A stretch of DNA of 64,000 nucleotides from Panopea generosa. Lineage: Eukaryota > Mollusca > Bivalvia > Adapedonta > Hiatellidae. Location: positions 18,763,406-18,827,405 of the forward strand of contig CM055908.1 of assembly GCA_029582155.1 (NCBI GenBank), written 5' to 3'. Made by a program: the position numbers and the translations under genes. The notes beneath the pieces are model-generated. The model ran no database searches and was not told the DNA's origin. It saw only the letters and a program-made list of their open reading frames with translations. This document shows, in pieces, positions 43,701 through 55,700 of the stretch (positions are counted from its first letter, which is position 1; each line of letters begins with the position of its first letter).

Positions 43701-46700
43701 CTGGATTGCGATGAAAGCTCAGAGCTTATATGAACCCCTCTCGAGTCTGCTTCCTGGGTAGAACCAGTACTGAGTGTTGATTTATGAGAGACATCGGGTC
43801 AAGCTGGGGACGAACCCGCGACCTCTGGCATGAGCGGCCAACACTCTATCCATTAGACTTGACCTTGAGACAGTACATTGTATTACTAAGCCATATAGGT
43901 GACCAAGTCAGTCAGTGTGACAGTCAAAACTGTTCTCCATCTAAAATGAAATAACATACAGGCATACTAGGTGTAACCCCATCATTGATTTTTGTTCTTT
44001 ATTCTATAGTAAATAAAAGTTTGAAGGCTTGTCATTCATAGAGAATCCCAAATGAAAGAAGTGAAACCTACATTTTACTGTTTGTCAACCTCTGCACTAT
44101 CAAAATATGATGAGAAAAGTAGGGGTCATGTGTCATAAAAGAGATTTTTTTTCTGCTCAGTGTGTACACTGGTGACAAAGTGAAAGTAGACTTCCGAAAT
44201 CATGTATTCATACCCCAATTTCCAAGCATCAATTTTTTTTTTCTAAATTCACAATTCAAACATGACAAAGCTATCAAAATGTTCAAAATACATCAATAAT
44301 GCCATCCAAATAAAAAAATGAGCATTAAAATAATGCATTTTTAAAGAAAAAAAAATGAGGATTATTTATAACCGCCATCATGCGACTACCCCACCGAAGC
44401 AATTCCTTTTTGCAATGGTGGTACTATGCCTATAAGGAAACTTTTTTTTAAATTTCATAATTACCTCTTTTTTACTAAGTACTATCAATTTGAAGTAATA
44501 CTGCCAAGTTGCAGGCATTAAATACTGAAACTTTTGTCAAAATACCAGTTTTTACATGATCATTATATACAGGCGCGAGATGTTGACCGACATGCAATTT
44601 TTATGTGTTCGACTAATTTTACCAAAAAAAATTTTTTTTTACCTAATTCCATTATAATTTTTACACCAAAATAGTCTCATGATACACTGAAGATATTATC
44701 TTATCAAAATATATATTTATACTAATTTCTTTCAGCTCGATTGCGATGAAAGCTCAGAGCTTATATGAACCCCTCTCGAGTCTGCTTCCTGGGTAGAACC
44801 AGTACTGAGTGTTGTTTTATGAGAGACATCGGGTCAAGCTGGGGAAGAACCCGCGACCTCTGGCATGAGCGGCCAACACTCTATCCATTCGACTTCTGCC
44901 CAACTTTTAGTTGACCTTGAGACAGTACATTGTATAACTAAGCCATATAGGTGACCAAGTCAGTCAGTGTGACAGTCAAAACTGTTCTCCATCTGATAAT
45001 GAAATAACATACAGGCATATCAAACCTGAAGAGTCGGAATTCTTCTATGTCATATATTGAAATAACATACAGGCATATCAAACCCGACGAGTCGGAATTC
45101 TTCTATGTCATATATTGAAATAACATACAGGTATATCAAACCTGAAGAGTCGGAATTCTTCTATGTCATATATTGAAATAACATACAGGTATATCAAACC
45201 TGAAGAGTCGGAATTTTTCTATGTCATATACTGAAATCATACAGGCATATCAAACCCTGAGACAGTCTTTTATTGAAATAACATGTAGGTCTATCAAAAT
45301 GGGCATACAACCTGTCTAGTGATTGAAAAGAAAATCAACTAACTCTTAGCTCTCTGTTCATATTAATGATTTAATGATACTATATGCATACAATCATGAC
45401 CAAGATCAGTGTATACATAATTCAAGGTCAGATCAGGATCCACAATGTTTGCAAGCAGAATCTTACAAACTATCCTTATTAATGATAATGGAACAATCCA
45501 AAATTAAAGATGGAGAAGCCCATTTTAGAAATTCAACACTTTTTTGTGTTATTTAATTCGATTTAACGCCATTTTCAATACATTTCATGTTATATATGGC
45601 ATATTCAGTTTTATTGGTGGAGGCAGACCTCAGAATAAATCTGAGTAGAACCATCATTCTTCCACAAGTTTTTTTATAAAGTTTTTTGAGTAAGCAGGAC
45701 TCGAACCTATGACCTTAGTGGTTCAAGGTAAGTGATCTTGAGACAGCGCCTTAGATCACTGAACTGTAATAAGTCATTTTTCTACAAATACTTTTTACAA
45801 TCTGATAAAACACGAATAAACTAAGGTTCATGAAAGATCTATATTCCTTCATGTTACAGTGAATACAGGAGCGAATGACTGTAGAAAAATATTAATGACA
45901 TCCTATCAGATAAAACCGACCAGGTGGCGCCCTCAGGTAAAATAACACTGTAATAACTCTACAAACATTGAGTGTTACTTATCTTATCTTATCTACATCT
46001 GAAATGGTCTGTGTGTTGGAAAAATACCAGTAATATAACATTTAATGGACATTGGACTGAATATCAAGCTATGTTACTTTTATTTTTAATTGTCTTAATG
46101 TCTATTGTTGAATGAAGATCCTGCATGATTGTATATGGGAAAGCATTGTTAAAAAGAACCTTGATTTACAAAAATATGTCAATACAAAATTAGAAATTCC
46201 AACTGTGGATCATTGGGTTAGTAACAAATTAGGGGTCACATTGGAATCCAAAACTGCCACCAATTTCATCACATGAAAATATTGTAATAACCAACCAAGG
46301 ACTCCAAGAAACATGAAAAATTTAGTGTTACATGCATGTTTTAATACAAACTTATAAAAAAGCAATATAATTCCATGGAATTGAATAATGTCTCATTTAA
46401 CCCTTTACTCCATAGATACGCGTTTTCCCGCACCAATCACAGAAGGTCTTTGAAAACAGTGCAGGAAGAGTTCAGATTGCTCGTAACGAGCAATCTGAAC
46501 ACTTCCTGCACTGCTTTCCACTCAGTCAGTTAATATAAACATAATTCACCAAATAATTCAAAAGCCTTCTATATAAGGTGTCCAAAGGTGTTTATATGAA
46601 GTAAAGGGCTATATCACTTTATCACAAGCTACACAAGTAGCATCCTATAGAGATGTAATTCCATGTTATTATAGTTTTCTATGATGTTTACACTGGGAAA

Positions 46701-49700
46701 GCAATGAGTGACTTAGAACTTCAAATCTGAATACAGACAATTTTCTGCAGTCAGATTGATATTTGAGTTTCTGCGCACTTTCTGTTATTCTATATAAGGA
46801 TTGTCTCAATATTTTGGTCCTTGTTTCTCTCGGCTTCAAGCAGACAATCTGCTTCTAGCATCAATAAATTATTTCAAATAAATGATAATGCATCTAAGAT
46901 TGGAATATTGCATGCAGTCTGCTCGTCTCCGTTTATTTAATGGGTTTGAAATGATGTGGAAAAAACCTGCTAATAACGAATCCCGTTATCAAGATTGGGT
47001 GATAACTTCAATGTCAATAACGGAAATATTTTTAACTAAAAATAATTAAAAATTCGAATTATCATGCTAGTTACAAATAAGCCAAACGCATATTGCCTAT
47101 TTGAACGGCATCCTAATGTAAATAAGTTCAAGCGAGTACCAAAAAGAACTCCCAAGGGTACGATGTAGTCGGTATTCACTCATAGCAAGTTACAAGCATA
47201 TGGGTGTGTTCTCAACATGGAGTCAAACCTGGTGTCATATTAAATAAACCATTCTTATATATATTCTTAGACTTGAGCTTGAAAATCCAAATTTCAACCT
47301 TAGATATCTAGTTTACCATGACCGATAGAATAATTGTGAGAGTTGTTTTTACTATATATTAGATGTCTCAACATGCTTGGAAGTTTTGGTCTGAAAAACA
47401 TGTCTCTAAATGTGTTTTTCGAAATCCATTCTTGAGTTCAATTCTAATAATATTCTTAAGAATGGTTGGTGAATACGACCCTTGGGATCAGAGAGTTGTG
47501 GGTTCAATTCAAAGTCATGGCTGTGTGGTGTCCACACATGCTTAGCGCTGATTCTACCTATGAACACCTTGAACATGATTAGTCTTAGTTATAACAACTT
47601 GTTTCTCAATCGAGGTAAAATAAATAAGTTTAACCCTTTACTTCATAATATAGAAGCCTTTGGACACTTCTAATATAGACACCTTTAGACACCTCTAATA
47701 AAGACTCCTTTGGACACCTAATATAGACGCCTTTGGACACCTCTAATATAGACGCCTTTGGACACCTTTATTATAGACGCCTTTGGACACCTCTTATATA
47801 GATGCCTTTGGACATCTCTATTATAGACGCCTTTGGACACCTCTAATATAGACGCCTTTGGACACCTCGTTACGAGCAATCTGAACTCTTCCTGCACTGT
47901 TTTCAAAGGCCTTCTCTGATTGGTGCGGGAAAACGCATATCTTTGGAGTAAAGGGTTAAAGTAACAACCATATATCAATTCCGTCTCTGTGTTTCGAGAG
48001 TCAGACCTAATAAATTCTGTTAACAACAGACAATATAAAACCTAAATTTAGCCTTCTAGAACTAACTTACAGGCTTCCGTTTCACCAACATTTTACTTAA
48101 AGACCTGAAAACTGAGCTAAGTTTTGACTGGTTATTTATCTATGATATAATCAATATCGATGAAACTATTAGCAGTTTCACTGGAACCAGTCTAAAATCA
48201 CCTGGCTGCTTCTTTTACATAAGTTTTTATGTATTTAAGTGAATGTTAGTTAATGATTTTTTTATGAAGTAATATATAATTATTATTATTATAGTTGCTC
48301 TTTCATTCAACCATTCAATCTTAGTATGTATATAGTATTTCTTCTATAATGTGACATTATTGAAAAAAAACTTGAAATATTTTTTTCTGTCTATTTTAGA
48401 CAATATACCAATAATTTAAATGACAGGGTGTAGAAAAAAATGAGGGGGTGGGGAGGGGATTTTGCCATGTGAGGTAACACATTTGTTTTAACATAGATTA
48501 TATACATTTCAAACTATTTGTGCAGATACATCTGTACAAAATTTAAATTATGATGAAATCAGTGTTTGTGTAATACCCCAATCTTCACTATATTTATCAA
48601 ACCTATCATTCTTAATGTTAATCCACGTGTTTACCTCACACAATGCTCTCATATTTCCTATTAGCCCATGAAATGAAATTTTGTTATTCAGACATCTGCT
48701 TGAGTAAATTTATCTCTTAATGGCAAGAAGTAGGATATTTTCTGCTAATGCATTTAGGCTGTTTGGTTTATTTCCAAAAATTAATTGGATTTCATTAAAG
48801 AAAAATTGGACATGTCTTTGCTTGAGATATTTACTTATATATAAACAAATAAATATATACTTAAATAATGCTCGTATATGATTATATTGCCAAAACAAAT
48901 GTTGCAGTGTTTCTGTGTGTATATGACAGAAAGTACATTTTTCATCAGATTTGATATTGATTAAAGTTAAGTATCTATTTGTTGGGAGGATCCTGTGTAG
49001 AAGTCTATATTGCATCCATTGAAGCTGAGTATCTTTAGTTATTTGGAAAGGAATATTGTAGTATATTTTCCAGTCATTGTCATTTATATTATATATTTAA
49101 TTCCATCGACTTTGACCAGTTGGTTTGTCATTGTTTTTATTCAGAATGTTGTAAATTGGTTTAGTTCCCGACTTATTCTGTAACACTGGGTAGATAGAGA
49201 TGGGATAAAAAGAGCTGGTTCTTTTGTAATATCATGTTCCAATCCATTTAAATTTTTTAATTTTTTTAACTGATTGCAATATGTCATGAAAATGCAAATA
49301 GTTAATTTTAAGGTTTGTATTTTTTTCAAACTCTTCCTTAGTCAATAAGTGTCCATTTTCATTAATAATATCATTTCTATATCAGACTCCTTTGTTATAC
49401 CAACTTTTAAGGAAAAAACTTTGCTTTCCAATTAAAATATTTCTGATTGTAAAAAATTGGCATCTTGAGAAATATTTCATATGTATCAACTTTGTTAGAA
49501 TCTAATAAATTCATATATGCCTGCATGACATTTTTCCAGAATTCATTTTTAATGGAATTAAATATCTTTTCAGGGTAATGTTTACCACAGATAATATTTT
49601 ATCTATATCAAGAAAAGATTTGTTAAATATTGCCACATTCCATCTGAATTTATAAGTCGTCTTATCCAAGTATGTTTTAGGCTTGCTATGAAAGCTTTTA

Positions 49701-52700
49701 AACTAATCATTTTTAGCCCTCCTTCTGAATAATATTTTGTCTTTATATCTTTGCAGATCCTTTCCAGATGAAGGTTGGTTATTAATGAACAAATACCTGA
49801 CACAATGGAAGACTTGATGTCTGACATTTGCTGCAGAACCGTGAGGAGATGTCGTAGTTTGGCACACCAGACAAGTCTGTACCATGATACATCTCCAAGG
49901 TTACTGGCACTGGACACCTCTGTAATATACAAAATAGGAATAAATGCAAGATATGTACATGTATATATATATAAAGGGAGATAATTAAATTCACAACAAC
50001 GGAATTTACGATTTTTGGGATCTTTTCAGATACTCATTCACAATGCATGATATATATATGGATGGAGATTATTATTTGTGAATAACCAAGACATAAATGT
50101 ACAGACCAGACTACGGCGAGTGCGTCTAGCTACAATGCAAACCATAGATACAATACCAATATACAGTAGAGAGAATTACCATTTTACAGTGCTAAAACTT
50201 ATCATTTATATATCCTTCGCGAATACAGTGCTCCTGAAATGTATTTTGTTAGGATATTTCGTTATAAGTTCTAGCACTGTAAAATGGTAATTTTCTCTAC
50301 TGTATTTACTATTTCTACCATTTATGTATCCTTTACCATTTCATTGCTCCTGAAATACATCCTGTCTAGTAAAATAGAGGGGATTAAAAAATACGAATTC
50401 TGTTTTAGATAGTTATGTTTTACAAGCTCTAAAGTGTGTGTAATTATAACTTGGCAATTACAAGTTTGATGTGAGGGAATTAACAGATAACAAATCTGTT
50501 GTAGTCAGGAAAGCAATATGTACTTTTGCCTGCAGTCATTGACTGGTATAGAGATGTGCATCTCCAGACTAAATGTTGATAAAGTAGCATGTGAATGATG
50601 AATAAGTGCATGTGAATGATGAATAAGTAATTATTTGGCAAATTATGTATGTATTCCAAATCTACAGGCAACTACTTTCTTGTACATAAAATGTTAGATA
50701 TATGTTACCTTAATTGTTTAATTGTTAACAATATAAAAATTGTTGACATATGTAAAAAATCAGTCATGAGTATATGGTGAAGGTCATAAGATTCCATTCC
50801 TTGCTTGGTGATACTATTTTCAAAGAACTGTCACAAACCTAGATTCCAGTAAGAACAGTTAACCTTGGGTTGGAATATCCTCATCTCTACGTACAACCAA
50901 TGAAATATTTTTATATTCAAACTCTTACTGTAACGAGATCACAATATTCTAGAAACCAGATATGGTTTAACAACCATATAAGCAACACATTGCTTCTTTA
51001 GGTCTTTTTGGAATTTTTTTGTTGTTGATTTGATTCGATCTGTTTAGTGCTATTTGCACTCAAGTGTATTTCATTTCAATCTACTGTCTATAACTACACT
51101 GTCATGACGATGCTAATGTAACTAGTTTTACACTAGTATAGATTGTTGTTATATATTTTTAAAAAACACTATATTTGTCATTATATACACAGGGTTAAAA
51201 ACACAAGACCACAGCATTTTATTGGCTATTAAAACACATCTTTTACTGCACTTCACTGTTTATAACTATCACTGGTTTCTATTTTCTCTCATGTTTTATA
51301 TGTTCTTCTTACTATTGTGTGTAAAATACTGGTTTGAACTTGTCAGACCCCACTACCCATTGTTGACTTTGCATTATTAAAACTTAGTAAGATGTTGATA
51401 AAATTAACAAAAGACACATTACTTTATTTCAGTATTTTATTATAGATACAAGGTAATATGTACAATTTTTCTTTTAAAATTGAGTAAAAAAACCCAAATA
51501 AGTATTAGATGCATAATCTATTTAATAAGACAAATGATGATTTTTTTTATCACATTTTTACCTACCAGCTAACGTTTTGAGAACAGTGATGACTTGTAGC
51601 GCCACCTGGTTTACAGAATCAAGACACTGCCTAACAATGGAGCGTTTGTCCAACTCTGCAGACAGTTGTATAGCCTGTAACACTTTCTTCTTTACCGTGC
51701 CAACTTTACCACTGAACGCATTCAACATGGCCTCAAACTCTCCTTCAAGTGTAGAACTATCTGAATATAAATATTATAAAGTAAATAATATAACATAAAT
51801 AATATCAAATATAACTGTGATGTTATTTTTTACATAATTATGTGGTAGTGTAACTTCTACAAGATGACTGGTCATAAGCTTTGTTCTAGTGTCACAATTC
51901 TCACAACTCTGATAATGAAGGGAAGCAGTCAGTGATTTGTAGAGATAAGGTGTGTCTAGTACAAGAGGATCCAAGGAAAAATTATTAAGCCCACTGACAA
52001 CCATTAAATAACTGAAATACTGTTGAAAAAAGTTGCAAAACCCAATACCAACAAAATTACAAAATCTCCCCTGGACTAAGTCCCTTTGTAAAATAAGCCC
52101 AGTAAAGTAATATTAAGGCTAGAAATGTAACCATAGGACAGAGAGTGTGTTTTTTTTTAAGAATTGCGATTACTGATGTTTGTAGTGAATGCTGTTACTA
52201 CTGGTGTTGCTTATATTACTTTTTGCAAACCGTAACACCAAAGAACTTGTTTTCTGTTCAGGCATTGAGCCACCATTGGAAACAAGAAATGCTTCTGTGG
52301 GGTAATCGCCTCCCACTATAAATTTTACCAAAGATTATGTTGAAAAAGGGGCCATAACTGCTGTACACTTTGTCCAATTATTACAAAATAACCAACTTGA
52401 CCTGCATAAATATTTATAACTATACAGCTACACAGTTGGCAGTTATTAAATAAACAGACTCTTTCAGAAGTTATCATCGTAGACCAATTTGACAGACAGA
52501 TGCATGGCCAGTATTACAGACAGACTGTAGGATGAACAAACTGACAGCCAGGATTAACACTTAATGCCCCTTTGTGGCATTAAACCCCATTAAAATAGTA
52601 AATATGGTATTGTAGTTTCTACAGAATCTGCTTTAAGTTTAGAAATAATTCCGAAATATCTTGCCTTTCCAAGCTAATCAACAATCAGTCTAAATCTTTT

Positions 52701-55700
52701 ATAAAGGTTTAACAACCCACAAAGATATGTCTTTTTTCTTTTTCTTTCTTATCTTCACAATTTATAAACCATTTATTTTCTTCCAATCACATGATGAGAT
52801 ACGACTATATCTGTTTTGTTTTAATTTCATCAATCAAATTTTTCTATTTTCAAGAGTATTTTTCGCAGATGTAGAAACATGTTTTGTGTTTGTTTGCTGG
52901 ACTAAAATCAGTTGTTGATTTTTAAATAGAAATAAATAAAACACACAAATAATGATAAATAAATAGACACAACGCTCGCGCTTATTTTTTCTCTCTACTT
53001 CACCTGATAAATTTTAGAATCAGGCACAAACATGGTATTCTCTCTTTTGCTATTTTACTCTCCTTTGATAAAGATATACAAAGGGAGCCAAACAATGTGA
53101 AATAAATGTGTGCAAGCAAAGGCTGGCCCTTGTACATGACCATAGTCACCGTTGTAATACCATCAACCCAAAATTCTCTGAATAACCAAGAAAATAAATT
53201 GAAACTAAACTGAAGATATATTTAACATTTAGCATTTAAATCAAAATTGTTTCCAAGTTCAAGCGACACTTATCATTTAGCCACTGTATAGAGCTAAAAT
53301 GTTGCAAATTACTTTTTAATCACAAAATCTGTGTATATTTACCAGTTGTATATTTCACACAAAATGCTTTCTCTATAAGAACATCGATACAACCACTGTA
53401 AGTTGATGTCTGTTGTCTGGCCAGGTCCAAACACTGCACAGCCTATACAAAAATATAGTAACGAGTTTAGTTTTAACTTGTTTCTTGTACAACCCTTCAA
53501 ACACCTTAAACCTATCACGCGTAATGTCTTCCTGGGCAGAACCAGAACTAGTAAATAGGAAAACATCCCTAGGTTCAGGATACAACACTTGGTCATGTTG
53601 TGTGAACAAATCAAACGTTCCAGCAAAACTTGGTCAAAGGTTATAACATTAACCCTTTACTCCATAGATACGCATTTTCCCACACCAATCACAGAAGTCC
53701 TTTGAAAACAGTGCAGGAAGAGTTCAGATTGCTCGTAACGAGCAATCTGAACACTTCCTGCACTGTTTTCCACTCTGTCAGTTAATATAAACATAATTCA
53801 CCCAATAATTCAAAAGCCTTCTATATTAGAGGTGACCAAAAACGTCTATATAAGGTGTCCAAAGCGTCTATATGAAGTAAAGGGTTAAATCTGAACATGT
53901 GAAGTAAAACATTTCAAATGTTGCATAATATTACTTCTGGATAAAATTTACTGAACTTACTAAATGTATCTAGAAAATTAAAAAAAGAAACAGAAACGTT
54001 AAGATTTCATACTAATACTTCCTACAAAGTTTAATAAAAATTTGATGAATAGTTAACAAGATGAAGAGTAGATTTCTGATGGATAAACAAACAAGACAGA
54101 TGGACAGACAGTCAGGACAAAAAAATGTGTCCCCTCCCTAGAAACAAGGATATAATAATTATTATACACTGGGCAATGTAAGTCTTGAAAGCTCTATAAT
54201 TCACATTGTCACACCACTACATTTAATGAACAAAAAACACATTAAAGATAGGACAGGTTCCTGAATACATATACATATTAAGGGTTGGAGCCACAACTGA
54301 TGTATTTAAGTATTTGCTATATGTATATATACAGCAGTATCGCATTTGACCCTCAACATGTTTGAAGGCTTTGAGGTAGTGAACTACTGTAGGGAAAATA
54401 AAGAGATGAAATAAATGATTACAATAAAGCAACATCAATCCAGGCTTTGAAAATTCGACTTGTCCGCTCGCCATGACGAGTGCTCATTAGGTCAAGATGA
54501 GTGATATTTAAGAAACTGATCATAATATTTCTTTGATTGTAAGCATTCAATAAAAATGTTGGAAAGGGAGGATGAGTAGCTTTAATAAGAAATAACAAAC
54601 ACTGCAATCAATACAAACTACTATTTCTGACAAAAAAGTTTTGGTGCATCTCGAAAAAAATATAATGTGTCAGGAAGCCAATAATCAATTCTATTATATT
54701 AGATATAATATTTAAAGTATTAAACTACATGTATTCAAAACAAGAGGTAAGGGTTGACACAGTCTAATGGTATATTTACATGTATACCTTGAGGATCCAC
54801 ATTCCCCTGTGCAGCCCTAGTCTCAGGTTGCTATAGGTGGCGGTTGCTATGGTTACACTAATGCTGGAAACTTTCTTTCTCATGAATGCAGACTTGAGCT
54901 CATCCAGACAATCTGTCATGTCAGCCAGGAAGGCCCTGTACAACTCCTTTTTCTCATCATCACTGAATGGTAAAAATCAAAATCATGTTTTGTTTACATG
55001 AAAACTCTAGTTGTTTCCGTAGATATGTTAAATCAGGAGACAAAAATGGCAATAGGACAGGATTAAGAACCAAGACATTAGCTCTAAGAAAAGAAAGGCC
55101 TGACAGAGTGCTTTAATATTTCGAACACCCTCAGAAATTTTCTGTGATTTCATTGGTTAGTGCACTTAAATATGCGGGTATTAAAAACTGCATATACCGT
55201 CAAATAAAATCACCACATTTTCATGTTCTATGTATTACTAGACCCTTTGTATTCTGTTTACAAAGGAATGTCACCGCTTACAGTGTAAATTATAGTTTAA
55301 ATAGATAACAAAATTTGTATGTTTTAAATTTACTACTTAACCAAATCTGTATGTTTTAAATTTTCTACTTAACCAAGTTTGTATGTTTTAAATTTTCTAC
55401 TTAACCAAGTTTGTATGTTTTAAATTTACTACTTAACCAAGTTTGTATGTTTTAAATTTACTACTTAACCAAATTTGTATGTTTTAAATTTACTACTTAA
55501 CCAAGTTTGTATGTTTTTAATTCACTACTTAACCAAGTTTGTATGTTTTAAATTTACTTCTTAACCAAATTTGTATGTTTTAAATTTACTACTTAACCAA
55601 ATTTGTATGTTTTAAATTTTCTACTTAACCAAGTTTGTATGTTTTAAATTTTCTACTTAACCAAGTTTGTATGTTTTAAATTTACTACTTGTAGGTTAAA

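Noticed and set aside
47718..48026. 102-codon minus-strand open frame with repeated SKGVYNR-like motif
   Set aside because: It reads through the 25-bp units of a MITE; no protein evidence.
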